The notes beneath the pieces are model-generated. The model saw nothing but the letters and a program-made list of their open reading frames with translations. It searched no databases and had not been told where the DNA came from. The position numbers were made by a program, and so were the translations under genes. Below, piece by piece: positions 31,672 to 43,530 of a stretch of DNA of 64,000 nucleotides. Source of the stretch: Phyto melanocephala. Lineage: Eukaryota > Arthropoda > Insecta > Diptera > Rhinophoridae. How positions within the stretch are numbered: position 1 is the stretch's first letter; every line of letters starts with the position of its first letter. The stretch spans positions 75,953,797 to 76,017,796 of the forward strand of contig OW799233.1 in NCBI GenBank assembly GCA_941918925.1, given 5' to 3'.

Positions 31672-32442
31672 AGGCATACAACGTCAGCTAACAGTGCCAT
31701 ACACACCACAGCAAAATGGTGTAGCTGAGCGCTGTAACAGAACACTTGTTGAGATGGGCCGTTCAATGATGTTTCATTCTGGCATACCTCAGCATTTATG
31801 GGCAGAGGCTGTTTACACGGCAGCTTATATTCGTAACAGATGCCCAACAAAAGCAAATGGTTTTAAAGCACCATATGAGGTATGGTACAGCAGAAAACCT
31901 GCTGTTAAACATTTACGTACATTTGGATCTCTTGCGGTTGCATTAGACAAAACGAAGAAGTCGAAGTTTGAGCCGAAGGGTGAACAACTGATAATGGTAG
32001 GCTATTCGGCAATAGCGAAAGCATACAGGCTGTATTACAGAAAAACAAAATGTATATATGAAAAAAGAGATGTTTTGTTTAATGAGAATATTTTTGACAA
32101 CAATGACAATACAGATGGACAACAACAGTGCTGTAAAGAAAATAATAATTTAAATGATGGTAATTATTTAACATTGTGTTTGAGAGTATTGGATGACTAA
32201 GAAAATGTTGCAGAACCAGAACAGTTTGAGAATGTTGATAAGGTCAAAAATGTTGCAGAAAATGTAAAAAGTGATGAAGAATTTAATACAACAGATGAAG
32301 ACAGCCAATCTGAGTTGCATGAAGAAGTTAAACAAAGATCAAAATTCATTGGAAAAGGCAGCCCGAAAATTGTGAGAGATTGTAAACCCGGCAGACCACG
32401 CAAACAGCTGAATGAGTTAAATAGTATAGCTGAAACAGTGAT
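31672..32442 (+). pseudogene. Copia integrase C-terminal part and linker
   Basis: The frame begins truncated with QLTVPYTPQQNGVAERCNRT, the GPY-region sequence around the third catalytic Glu of copia integrases. It continues through LWAEAVYTAAYIRNRCPTKA and a KxxKFEPKGE segment. A single in-frame stop at 32198-32200 interrupts it; the same frame then continues through an acidic linker to about 32440. There an internal deletion removes the start of RT. Confidence 0.85.
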
Positions 32443-33616
32443 TTGCATGATGAAATCTATATAAAGCAGCCACAGTATTTTGAGAATAATAAATACCCTA
32501 ATAAGGTTCTACGCCTTAATAAGGCAATATATGGCCTAAAGCAGTCAGGTAGGGAGTGGAATTCCAAACTCGATGCAGTAATACAAAATTTTGATTTTCA
32601 ACCGACTGAAGCTGACTTCTGTCTGTATAAGCGTAACGTTAAAAATTGTTTAGTATTGGTAGCTGTTTATGTAGACGATATTATTATCGGATGTGTGGAT
32701 AAGCAAATTGTGTTCGAGGTAAAAATGCAAATATGCAGTGAATTCGATGTATCTGACAAGGGGCCAGTACATTATTTTTTGGGCATTGATATTGATCGAT
32801 GTGGTGAGACTGGTGCAATAAAATTTGGTCAAACGAATTATATAGAGAATTTGTTGAAAAAATATGGTATGAGTGATTGCAAAATGGTTTCGAAACCTCT
32901 TGATGCAGGTTATCAACCACAGTGTACTGATAATTGTGAGAAGATTGATAAACAGCAATATCAGTCAATGATTGGCGCTTTGATGTATTTGGCCATCACA
33001 ACTCAGCCAGATATTTTACATTCGGTCTCAAAACTCGCTCAACGGAATTCTGATCCTCATCGTGAACATTTACAGGCAGTAAAGCACATATTAAGGTACT
33101 TAGCAGGTACAGCAGATTATAAATTGAAATACACAATTTCTAAAGATTGTTTGTTAACTGGACACGTCGATGCTGATTGGGGCGGTGACATTTCCGATCA
33201 AAAGTCATACACCGGTTTTTCGTTTTTCGTCGGCAGCTGTTTGGTATCATGGGAGTCAAGAAAACAACATTCTGTAGCGTTAAGCAGTACTGAGGCAGAA
33301 TATATGGCCGCATCTGAAGCAGCGAAAGAGGCAGTATATTTACGACGACTTCTTATTGAATTGGGTTATTCCAAAGGTGTACCAGTAACTCTTTTTATTG
33401 ATAACCAAGGTGCGCAGAAATTTGGCAACCAATCCTGTATACCACAGACGAAGTAAACATGTAGATATAAAATACCACCATATAAGAGAAGTTGTTGAGG
33501 CGAACGAAATCGTTTTACAATATTGTCCGACAAACAATATGGTAGCAGATATTTTAACAAAAAATTTACCTAGACCAAAACATAATTATTGTATTAATGA
33601 GATGAATATAAAATAA
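32443..33616 (+). pseudogene. Copia reverse transcriptase / RNase H, partial
   Basis: Begins at EIYIKQPQYFE, so roughly the first 110 residues of copia RT (fingers, first Asp) are deleted. Visible: NKAIYGLKQSGREW, the catalytic YVDDIIIG, then the RNase H region with DADWGGD, SWESRKQHSVALSSTEAEYM and IDNQGA. A frameshift near 33410 separates the last 70 codons (HVDIKYHHIREVV, MVADILTKNLPRPK). Non-functional. Confidence 0.85.
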
Positions 33617-33672
33617 ATTAATGTAAAGATACATCCACGTTGAGGGGGCGTGATGAAAATATGGCATTTGTT

Positions 33673-34344
33673 TTATACTTTTCTTCTGGCATATAATGGA
33701 GAAATTCCATATTCATAATTTTGCTCATCACTTGAGTCATAAAAATTTTGAAAGTCTTTCTGTGATTTTTTGCAAATTGCACACTTTAAAGTTGACAAGG
33801 TATCTGTAATTACATTTAAGACTTTGCCATCAATCATTGCAAGAAAAAATTCATAATCAATCGAAACACCGGATGATCCATCACATCCCCACTTATTTAT
33901 CAATGTAAGCCTATCTGGAAGTGATACTGCTTCCTCTTCAGGCAAACTTTGAATAAGGCATTTGGCTGTATGATCCATTAAGTCTTGCAGTTTACCTTTA
34001 CCGATACTTCAGTAACCTTTACATTAGGTGGCACTGTTTCTTTTTGGCAGATGTAAACTTTTTGTATCCAGGAAGAATATTCACATTATGATTGTTTAAA
34101 GAGCTTTCCTTTGATATTCCCAATTCCATAAATAACGCTAAAGCTTCTTCTATATTATACTTTGTGGGTAAAGCATTTGGTGGAGTAGGAATACTCCCTT
34201 TGTTTTTCTGTAGTCGAACTGGGCTTGCAAGCATCACAGCTTTTGTAATGTCGGGCCTTGATTTATCTTTTACAAACTTAAGACATAAATCTTTTGAAAG
34301 ATGCGATTTAGATATATCTTTTGAGGCATTTTCAAGTTTACGTT
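33673..34344 (-). pseudogene. Split transposon-type gene, downstream part
   Basis: Minus-strand pieces of a larger protein: KAVMLASPVRLQKNKGSIPT, KYNIEEALALFMELGISKES, then after frame breaks NKWGCDGSSGVS and AMIDGKVLNVITDTLSTLKC with CAICKK and YEYGISPLYA. I recall this combination from a large uncharacterised transposon-derived family of insects and cnidarians, possibly RAG1/Transib-related, but I am not sure of the superfamily. The gene is cut by the BEL element at 34344; its N-terminal part resumes at 54041. On the other side it is cut by the copia end. Confidence 0.55.
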
Positions 34345-34631
34345 TGTGGGCTCTTGTTTCTAGCCCAGGTGGGGTGTATCCTTAAAAAATAATAAGGCCG
34401 GGTGTTCTTCTTAGAACTAACAAATTTATTCTACAGCTTCTTGGTGTTATGGATTTTTGTGATTAATATATATATGTTAACAGTTTCTTACTGTCTAGTT
34501 CAACTGTTCAACTATTAATAATACAAACAATTTAAAAAGGAATTAAATTCACTGTAACTGCACCTTAATGGTGTTAAAAAAAATGAGAAAAGTTATAGCA
34601 ATAACAAAAGAGTAAACTCTACATAAATATA

Positions 34632-36256
34632 CAGTGACCACAAAAATCTACGTACGACCACAATTTTTGACAATGTAGAAGTCTAAAAACGTTAAATAAA
34701 AAACTAATGATGCAGTTGCGTTCCAAATTCATTTTTATTAATATAAGCAAAAAAAATATATTTTCCAACATTCACTTAAAAAATTATCCAAGAAAAACAA
34801 TTAAAATACGTTGACAAAAGTCTACATACGACAAACAAGCAATTGTTACTGTTGTTGAATACTAACAGAAAAGTGCCGTTATTTATTTTTTACTTCTGTT
34901 ATTGCGTTAAAGGATTGATTTATATTCTTTTTAGTAGTGAATTAGAGTGATTTAGTTAATATTAAAACGGAATAATGGCTTGTCGCAAAGAAATTTCAAT
35001 TGAAGTAAGAAATTTAGTTGTAAAGTACAGAAATGAAAAAAAATCATTTGGTGAAATATCAAAGCTATTAAATTTAAGTAAATCTACTGTTCAAACAATA
35101 TTTAGCAATTATAAAAGCACTGGTACTATTGAAAGTAAGCTGCGTAGTGGTCGTCCAAACAAACTCAATCCAAGAAACGTTAGCTTTATTTTAAAAGAAG
35201 TGGACAAACAGCCTAAGGTGAATGCTTCGAAATTGGCTGAAGAGCTAGCCAGAAGATCAGAAATAATAATGCATCCATGTGCCATACAAAGAACCTTAAA
35301 TAAAAATGGTTACCACAGCAGAACTCCTAGAAAAAACCCTAATAAGTGAAAAAAATCGTAAACTTCGTTCGGAGCTTGCTAAAAAGCATATTGAAAGGGG
35401 ATTTGATTTCTGGAAACGAGTTTTATTCACTGAATCTAAATATAACATATTTGGAAGTGATGGGAGAGATAAAGTTTGGCGAAAAATAAATACAGCGTTG
35501 GACCCTAAAAACTTAGTATAGTTAAACACGGCGGAGGTAGTGTAATGGTTTGGGGTGCTTTGGCTGCTTCTGGAGTAGGAAACCTGGTTTTTATGGGTAA
35601 TAAGGGTAATATGGATCGGTATCAATACAAATCTATTCTATAACAAAATTTAAAACAATCAGTTGATAATTTAAGTCTTGGTGAAAGTTGGATATTCCAA
35701 CAAGACAACGATCCGAAGCATATGGCGTTAATTGCCAAAGATTGGTTGCTGTACCATGCTCCACGACAGTTGTACACACCACCACAAAGTCCGGCCTTGA
35801 ACGTTATTGAGCACGTGTGGGAGATACTACAACGAAAAATCCGAAATTATAATATTACTAGTGCCCCAATGCTGAGACTGAAGCTTCAAGAAGAATGGCA
35901 AAATATTTCATCTACAGAGTTAGAAAATTTAGTTAATTCGATGCCAAGAAGGTTACAGGCAGTCATAGATGCACATGGTGGCGCAACTAAGTATTAATTT
36001 TAAAAATTAGTGGTAGTTTTTAATACTTGAAATAAGTTTTATGTTATCTTGAATATCGTATGTAGACTTTTATCAACGTATTTTAATTGTTTTTCTTGGA
36101 TAATTTTTTAAGTGAATGTTGGAAAATATATTTTTTTTGCTTATATTAATAAAATTGAATTTAGAACGCAACTGCATCATTAGTTTTTTATTTAACGTTT
36201 TTAGACTTCTAAAATGTCAAAAATTGTGGTCGTACGTAGAATTTTGTCGGTCACTG
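34632..36256 (+). mobile_element. Tc1-like transposon with ~205-bp inverted repeats
   Basis: Starts CAGTGACCACAAAAATCTAC and ends GGTCACTG, with TA duplication at 34630-34631 and 36257-36258. The inverted repeats extend to about 34839 and from about 36052, with GTCTACATACGA at the inner ends. Long repeats resemble the S/Paris-type Tc1 elements of flies. Length 1625 bp is the family norm. Confidence 0.9.
34975..35996 (+). pseudogene. Tc1-like transposase, broken
   Basis: ATG 34975. The N-terminal paired-type helix-turn-helix has FGEISKLLNLSKSTVQTIFS and a GRPNKLNPR linker. The DDE domain includes VLFTESKYNIFGSDGRDKVW, GGGSVMVWGALAASG, WIFQQDNDPKH and NVIEHVWEILQRKI. The frame shifts near 35340 and 35520, and a TAA occurs at 35641. 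The first catalytic Asp (family pattern FTDESK) is absent because the codon appears deleted. The second Asp and the final Glu are present. The enzyme is dead. Confidence 0.85.
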
Positions 36257-36370
36257 TATATAGATAAATATAAATATGTATATATAAATAAATATGAATA
36301 TATATAAATATAAGAATGTATGTAAATAAATATAAATAAATATATAAAATAGAGTTGAAGTCGCTTCAAC

Positions 36371-37060
36371 ATTCTCCCGGGCGAGGATGACAGGAGCATA
36401 CCTGTTCAAATACACATAGGGTTCATCTTCGAGCGGGACTTCTATGGTTGAGAAAAGGCTTGGTGATCCATATTATTGGCAGATGTTGTGGGTTTTGCGT
36501 AAATGATGTACTATCAGCTGTTGATTATTTTTTATTTTTTTTTGCAGAAAGTGCCTCATATAGGTAGCAAACCGGTGCTAATTTTTCGATAGAATATTTA
36601 GGTTGGGACTGATACACAGTCGGTGGTTCTGCGATACGTGCCTCAAGTAGAGGGCGATACGCAGTTAATGGTTCTGCGTCAGATTCTTTATCATCATAGT
36701 TGTCACAGGGCGGAATGTCCTCACAGTTTGATGAGTGGGGATCTCTTATTTCTTTATGAAGCATTGAGTAGTGTTGAGCGTTGCACAGTTTGATGGGTGC
36801 GAGCTCTACTTTGCAACGATTTCTTTATTGACGATATTAGCCCTCTTGGAATTTACATCAAATGACCATACAATATTTCAACGGATGATTTTTTCCGCAG
36901 AAATGGCCTTTTGTTTTGAAAGTTGTCTGTGTAGGAGAGAAAAGAGAAAAAAAAAAGAAATACATACAGAAACAAAATTATCCAGTGCAATTGGAATCTA
37001 TAAATTAATATTTAGTGTGGAAATTTTTAGCAATTTTTAAGTGAATTATTTGTTTTTTTC
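36371..37060 (-). pseudogene. BEL/Pao 3' internal region with a small open frame
   Basis: Between the integrase C-terminus and the 3' LTR. A minus-strand frame of 79 codons (36764-36525) is acidic and Pro/Glu-rich (NCEDIPPCDNYDDKESDAEP). It may be the tail of pol or a separate small frame. No motif is recognised. Confidence 0.35.
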
Positions 37061-38143
37061 ATAATTTGTTTAGTGGGTGAATGGTTGCCAGTAGGTCGTA
37101 TAATGATACCTCTGTTGGTTTGTAATTCGGCGACTCGTACTTTACTGTCACGTCCATAGATGACGTTGGTGACTCTTCCGAGATGCCATTCTGTAGGGAG
37201 TAAGGAGTCATCCTTAATTACAACGATAGCGTTCCTTTTTAGGTTGTCACGTTCAGTTCTCCATTTGAAACGACGTTGAAGTTCGGTTATATATTCCGAT
37301 TTCCAACGGCGTGCAAAAATATGCTGTAGTGCTTTCAGTCATTCCCAGCGTTTCATGTATTGAATTTCTTTAGGTGGAAGTTCTACAGGACCTTCTGGTA
37401 ATGCTGTTATAGGGATCCTCTCAAAAAATGACCAGGCGTAAGAGGTAAAAGTTCGTTATTTTGGTATTTCTAAGAGACGAGGCTTTAATGTTGAAAGGAC
37501 CAGCGAAGTCTACTCCTGCGTACGTGAAGGGTAAAGAGAAATTTACGAGTTCGGGGGGGAGTGCGGCCATAATTTGATGCTGGAACTTATGCTTGTAAAT
37601 AGTTCACGTTTTACACTCTCGTATGCATTTTCGCACAAGATATTTTAGCCGAGGAATATAGAATCTTTGTCGAATAGGTCGTAACATAATATGGTGCTCA
37701 GAGTGCAGAAGAATCAGATGGGTAAATTTTACTAAAAGTTTAGCAAAGTCAGACCCGTCCGGAATTATAACATGGTGCCTTTCTTCGTAGCTTAACCATG
37801 AATTGGCTAGTCTGCCACCAACTCTTAAAAGATCGTCCTTGTCGAGAAAAGGATTAAGGTTGAGTAGTCTACTTTTCTGATTTATTGGTTTATTTTCCGT
37901 TAAGCATACATATTCGCGATAGAAATATGCTTTTTGAGCTAACGAAAATAGTCGAATTCTCATGGCGCTTATTTCCTGCGCAGTGATAAAATCTTCGGTG
38001 GAAAAGGGCCTTTTCAATAAACGGTTGATAAAACGCATTCGATAACAAAGGACGCGTAGAGCCCTTGAAAAGGATAAAAATTCTTCGAGAACGTCTGTAC
38101 GACTCACATTAAGATGAGGACTGGTTACCTTTTTTGTTTCCAA
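37061..38143 (-). pseudogene. BEL/Pao integrase
   Basis: From 38143: an N-terminal linker, DDLLRVGGRLANSWLSYEER, then the zinc-binding region (HSEHHIMLRPIRQRFYIPRL with RKCIRECKTC at 37600-37715). Downstream, in broken frames, TYAGVDFAGPF (core Asp region), HFLRGSL, then RRFKWRTERDNLKRNAIVVI and EWHLGRVTNVIYGRDSKVRV (C-terminal domain, ending near 37070). Several frameshifts. It would integrate the element's DNA. Confidence 0.8.
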
Positions 38144-38267
38144 ATCTGTTGGATCAAAAGTTCTTGGTGTCGGCCAAAGAGACGTAGGAAGTTGAAGCCA
38201 GGTAGGCCCATGCCACCATAGCTTGTTATCGGCTAGATCCTAAGGGATGCAGCCGCGAGTGCCCACA

Positions 38268-38800
38268 TCAGCTGGATTCTCTTAGGTTTTGATTTTTCCA
38301 GTGTTCTGGGCTAGCAATACTAATTATTTGCGTCACACGATGTGCGACAAAAGTTTTAAGGGTTTTTGGGGGTTTCTGTAACCACTCTAAGACTATAGAC
38401 GAATCTGTCCATAAATATAATTCGCACGAACATTGAAAATTCATAAGTACACTTCGGATGAGTTTTATGACCAACAATGCTCCGCACAACTCGAGTTTAG
38501 GTAGTGTAGTACGCTTAATTGGAGCCACCTTTGTCTTAGCCACCAATAAATGGCTATTTATATGACTATCTGGACTTTCAGTCCTAATATATATATTGCC
38601 ACAATACGCCTTCTCTGAGGTGTTGCAAAAGCCATTTATCTGGATGTGATACTTTGGGGAAAAATTTACCCATCTAGGGATTTGAGTTTGAGAAATAAAT
38701 GGCAAGTTCTTCAAAAAAGAGTTCCAATTTAAAAGTAAAGGTTGACATACAGCTTCGTCCCATTCGGACTTCTCCTTCCAAAGTTCCTGCATGAGGGCCT
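38268..38800 (-). pseudogene. BEL/Pao RNase H region
   Basis: The frame contains FCNTSEKAYCGNIYIRTESP, KLELCGALLVIKLI and LYLWTDSSIVLEWLQKPPKT, ending near NPADVGTRG-like sequence after a break at 38275. These match the RNase H domain of BEL/Pao pol, with D-S in TDSSIVL. A frameshift at about 38790 separates it from RT. Confidence 0.8.
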
Positions 38801-40600
38801 AACCAACCAAGTGGGTCAAATAACCTTGCAATTACGGACAAGATTTTTCTTTTTGTAGCGGATGGGGTAATCTCAATTGAATTTACTGTATAGTAAAATT
38901 TGTCTTCTAATGCATTCCAACGTATTCTTAACGTTTTAACAGTACTGATGTCGTTGAACTTAAAAAAATCTTCATCAAGAAGATCCTCCCGGGGTAAATT
39001 GTTTAGACGCATCTGGTGGTTTGCTGTCATTTTCTTGAGTGGAAATCCGGCGGATTTCAAAGCTTTGACCAGCTCACCTTGTTTGAGCTTAGCGACCTCA
39101 ATGGTGTGCCCACCCGACAAGATGTCGTCGACGTACACAGTTTTGTTTATTGTCCGAACCTTTTTATAAAAACACTTAACTTTTGGATTTTTATTTCTTA
39201 TTGAGTAAGTTTTATTTTTATTTTTGGTTATAATAATCGTTTATTTTATACATATAATATATTTTTAAATATGTACATACATATATATTTAAAATAATAG
39301 TTTTGTTTTAACTAAGCGGTTGCATTCATTCCTTTCTATGCCAAAATCACTACTGCATCAACTTTTTGTAAAAGACTTCTTCTTTACCAGTTTATAGAAA
39401 ACAACTGTTCATGATTGTGCATGATATTTGGGAATGCAGAATCATGCTCGCTTAGCAACAGTTGAATTATTAACAAAAATGTATTTTAAGCATACAGAAT
39501 CATGATCACTTACTTTTACATTTACATCGTTCGTATGTAAGAAAGAAAACAAGATTGTGCATGCTCAATTATGCTTAGCAACACATACCAGAATAAAACC
39601 GGTTATTAATGATTATTGCTACTTTTCTTACGTACACATTTTATGTATGTAAGAAAGTAAACATAATTGAACGTATTTGTTGTAACTAAGCAACAAGTGA
39701 CCAGCAATATACATACATACAGAATTAAATTAAGCCACAATATAGATTGCTGGGCATTCATGTTAATGTTTGTTGTTATGATAACAATGTTCATATATAT
39801 AATTAGTAGGGTATACATACGTAAACGCATATAACTGTACACCTCGGACTTCAAAATTCTTGATTCTTTTGGAAATATGTATCGGCAGTCTTCGCTCAAC
39901 TCTAGTAGAGTTCTTATCGCCAAATATGGTGCGCAATTCACACCAAACGTCACCATTTTTAATTAAAATGTTTTCACGGGGTCTTCTGCCCTATTGCGGA
40001 AAAAGATCTGTTGATACGGTCGATCAACCTTGTCCACCAAAATTTGTCGATACATTTTTTGAATATCGCCTATAAGCACGTATTGGTAGTTTCGCCATCG
40101 AAGGATGAGTTGCAGTAAGTCATTTTGTGGCGGTGGCCCTTGGTGAAGGACATCGTTGAACGAAAAACCACTGGCTGTTTTCTTAGACGCATTAAAAACC
40201 ACTCTGACTTTTGTGGATTTACTTTCGGGTTTGATGACCGCATGATGAGACAGGAAAAATGCAGACACCTTCTCAGTTTTCGGCTCAAAATATGATATTG
40301 GCTCCATATGATCCAGGTCCAAATATTTTTGTTACACCTCAGTATATTAGGCCTTTAACTTTGGTGTTTTGTCCACAGTTTTTTCCATCCGGTGGTACTG
40401 CGAGAGCGCCATATTCCAAAATGGACCCAAAAAGATTTCATTTGGATATTGTTCTTTGAACGGTCGTCGTACAACATAGCGCCCATCAGATTGCCTAATA
40501 GTTGTGCGCTTATAAAAATTTTCGCAAAAAAGGTTGCTGTCGGACTCAAACTTGCTTTTTTCGGCTTCTTCAATTTCCCAAAACTGCTTTTATTGCTCAT
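38674..40600 (-). pseudogene. BEL/Pao reverse transcriptase, interrupted by an insertion
   Basis: The upstream part has AFFLSHHAVIKPESKSTKVR with VVFNASKKT, NDVLHQGPPPQNDLLQLILR and DIQKMYRQI (first catalytic Asp). It then runs through VTFGVNCAPYLAIRTLLELS to SRILKSEV (39843). A 698-bp insertion follows. The frame resumes at the catalytic YVDDILSGG (39135) and continues to KMTANHQMRLNNLP and LFDPLGWLGP. The enzyme copies element RNA into DNA. Additional stops exist. Confidence 0.85.
39139..39836 (-). mobile_element. Solo-LTR-like insertion (AGTT...AACT)
   Basis: 698 bp that split the BEL RT exactly between two codons' worth of conserved motif. Flanked by direct repeats GTACAC (39133-39138 and 39837-39842). 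Ends are AGTT/AACT. On minus the sequence runs from AGTTATATGCG to TTATAAAAAGG and AATAAACAAAACT, which looks like promoter and polyadenylation elements. Errantivirus LTRs of flies have similar AGT...ACT ends and alternating purine/pyrimidine targets. No coding content. Confidence 0.6.
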
Positions 40601-41295
40601 GTAGCGCTAAATCTTGTGAAGGGTGTACCATAGTGTGAAAAGACTGTACCCCGGTAGAGGGTTCGGGACCCATAAAATACCACCCAAAATGGCTTTCTCG
40701 AGCTTCCAAATTGTTACCTATATTCATTTTAACACCGCTCAGATTTATAAACGGCAAGTAGTCGCTACCAATAATCATCTCAATTGCTGCTGGTTTATAA
40801 AAATAAGGATCTGCCAATTGCAGGTCTTTTAGGTTTTCTTATCATTGTGTTAAGATCGGTTGTGAAGGCATAAAATGTGCCAGAGTCGGCACCACAATAA
40901 CTTGCATTTTTATTTTGAAATTGGAAATTCTAGATTTTACTGTTAGATGGCACCTTCCTTTAGAACTGCTAACTACCGTATCACCAAATCCAAATTTCGC
41001 TTCGATAAGGCTGTAAAGGAATCGACAATCTTTGTTGAACTCGTTTCACTAAAAAACTCTTTGTCGACCCTGTGTCGATTAACGCGCGCGCAAGAAATCG
41101 CTCACCTAAGTGCTCTATATACACCAAAGCCGTGGGTAAAATAGTGGTATCCCTGTGTTGGATTATGTTGACCTTTACCGACTCGTCTTCGTTTCCATTG
41201 GTAGGCCGCGTTAAGGAACCATTTGATAAAATTGCGTTACGTTGAGTTCCTGACCCAGATAGTTTTTCGCTGTTATGGCGATTTAGCTGTGATGA
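40600..41295 (-). pseudogene. BEL/Pao aspartic protease region
   Basis: A minus-strand ALIDTGSTKSFL motif (active-site DTGS at about 41065-41080) lies in a broken frame. It is followed after frame changes by IGSDYLPFINLSG and ESHFGWYFMGPE, the typical protease-to-RT linker of BEL/Pao elements. The protease would mature the polyprotein. Confidence 0.7.
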
Positions 41296-42471
41296 CGTCT
41301 GTCTTATTGGACTTCTTTTTGGCTCTCATTTTCAATATGTAACATCGTGTGATGTCGGTTATTACATTTAATGCAACTACTGGCACTAGGACATTTTGTT
41401 CGAAAATGGTGTGGAGAAAAACAGTTTGCGCAAATCTTATTCGAATATACGTATTTAATTCGATCGTTGACACCTAAACTTTTAAAATATGTACAAAAGC
41501 GTAAAGGATGGCTTTGCTTACATTTCTTGCAAATAATCTTTTTCTTTTCTGACTCCGTCGTAGAGTTAAAAACTTGAGATTTGGTATTACGATTGTCCCG
41601 GCTGGACGGCTTCCTCAAGTTGTTACACGTTTCTAATGTCTCTATTCTATCAGATAAAAATTTATTTAATTGTTCCCAGGTTGGTAACTCCTTATGATTT
41701 GTAAGCGAGTTTTCCCAATCACGCGAAGTCTCTTCAGGGAGCTCTGAGTGCAAATATGCATAAGAAATGGGCCATTGCTTGAAACTTCTACTTTAAATGA
41801 TTTAATAATTGATAACCCGTCGTTAACTGTATTTTGAAGCAATAGTAAAAATTTTATTGTTTCATTCTGAGAGCCCTGTAAACCGTAAATTCTTCTGATC
41901 TGATTGTTAAATAAAATGCGCTTGTTCTCATAACGATTTTTTAATGCTTGCCAAGCTAAATCAAAATTATAATCTACCAACTCATAATCTTTAATGAGCT
42001 GATATCCCCCCTTGTTTTGCTGTGCAAATAGTATAATTTGTGGGCTGGAGTAATCGTATCCTAATTTCCCACAACTGCCATAAACATATCCTTATCAAAA
42101 CCTCATTCAAAAGTTTTTATTTCGACCGCAGGGAGTTTGTGTGCAGCTCGACGATCACCTGTTGGTTTTGGTTCGGGAGACTTTTCTCTTAACATGCGCA
42201 TGATTTTCGCTTTAACCAGCTGGTACTGTTCACAAGCTTCTTAATATTTGGCTATTATTTCTTCTAAGCTTTCTTCTTCTTCTTTTATCTTCTCTGCCGC
42301 CGCGCTGAAATCTTCAAAAGTTTTTATCATCTTGGACCATCTGCGTTCTAATTATATTTGCTTCACCTCTAAGAGTTCGTGTGTGAGTTTTTCCGAAGAA
42401 ATTTTTCCAAATGCAGCGCAAAAAGACACCACTTGTTGAATATCAGCCTTACACTTTCTTTTTGAGACCAT
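41296..42471 (-). pseudogene. BEL/Pao gag-like protein with zinc knuckles
   Basis: ATG at 42471 (MVSKRKCKADIQQ). The N-terminal coiled-coil region is broken by stops. YNFDLAWQALKNRYENKRIL and QNETIKFLLLLQNTVNDGLS (DUF1759-like capsid region, 41980-41800) follow, then LPTWEQLNKFLSDRIETLE. The Cys-rich knuckles end the frame: CKKCKQSHPLRFC, CANCFSPHHFRTKC and CIKCNNRHHTMLH. Gag packages element RNA in particles. Confidence 0.85.
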
Positions 42472-43526
42472 TTTTCTATTTAAAACCTGAATAACTACTA
42501 AAAAGTTCAATGAGCAGATTACCTCTATAAATCAACTCGTCTCAAATTTCGGGGTTACTTGCAGCAAGTTTTCACTCTGGTTTTATAACTATTTCTTGAA
42601 GTATATTAAAGATTTGACTTTAAGTGGCAACGGTAGGCCGAATGTATTTAAGTGTATTAAAGTTTAAATTTTTTGTGGCAACGGTAGGCCAGAATCACAC
42701 ACAATTTATTTAAGTGTGTCAAATTTTCAATTTTTGGTTTCAATTTTCTGGTTTAAGTTTTTTATTGACAACGGTAGGCCAAAATAACACCAAATTTTTT
42801 CAAACAGCATTTCACATCGGACACCTTATTATGCATTTTTTATGTTTTTAAATATTTTTAACTTTTTTATTTATAATTTGTTTTACCTTTGTTACTTTTT
42901 TTCGAAAATTTTTATCCTTTTAAGTTTTATTTGTTTAACCACATTACTCGAAATTATCCTTTTATTCGAATTATTCTATTTTTTTCTTTTCCAAAATTTT
43001 TTATTTTTTTTTTTTTTTTGAGTTAAAATAATTTATTAAAAGCATTTTTTGTCTTCTTAATGGCAGTGTTGATTTCCAAAATTTTGAGCGACCCTAATTG
43101 CTTTTATTTTATTTAAATAACTGCAAAAATTTTCCAAACTACAATTTTTATTTTATTTTTCAACTCACCGTATATTTGGGGCCAAAGTCGCACTTGTATT
43201 TTTTACTCGACATAATTTTAGCACTGCCTACGTATAAATTCCTTTGTATGAATTTTGGTGGTTGAAATTTACCTTTGTTTGTTGTTTTTTTTTTACTTTT
43301 TTCCACTTCTTTTTTTTTCAATACGTTTAAATCTTTATTTCTTTTGTTCTAGTTAATTTTTCACTTTTTTCCTTTGCACGACACAATTTTATTTAGTTTT
43401 TTCTTCACAAATTATTATTTTATTGTATAAATATGTATATTCTTTTTATTGTTTTAATGTTCCACTATGAATTTCACACGTTTATACAATTTTATTATTC
43501 TTCTTCTTGTATGTATGTATGTATAC
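42472..43526 (-). other. BEL/Pao 5' leader, part adjacent to gag
   Basis: Non-coding. Carries the word GGCAACGGTAGGCC (or CAACGGTAGGCC) three times, at about 42630, 42678 and 42769 on plus. A fourth related word (GGCAACGGTAGG) at about 52843 lies in the other part of the leader. This supports 42472-43526 and 49776-53346 being one leader split by the gypsy element. The rest is T-rich. Confidence 0.55.
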
Positions 43527-43530
43527 ATAT

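Larger units (their letters stand above)
31672..33680 (+). mobile_element. Copia-type LTR retrotransposon, 5'-truncated and internally deleted
   Basis: Holds the end of integrase, part of RT and RNase H. A polypurine tract TTGAGGGGGCG (33640-33650) and the presumed start of the 3' LTR (TGATGAAAATATGG, 33651) follow. The LTR is cut after a few tens of bases by the minus-strand gene remnant. gag, protease and the 5' LTR are absent. Confidence 0.8.
34345..36370 (-). repeat. BEL/Pao 3' LTR (split by Tc1 element)
   Basis: 34345-34629 matches 53347-53640, and 36259-36370 matches 53925-54040. Without the Tc1 insertion the LTR is about 400 bp. A GAGAA purine stretch lies just inside (36371-36385). 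Confidence 0.9.

Noticed and set aside
36116..36399. Tyr/Ile-rich frames around 36.2 and 53.9 kb
   Set aside because: Products of TATAAATA microsatellites in the BEL LTRs and of the Tc1 inverted repeat.
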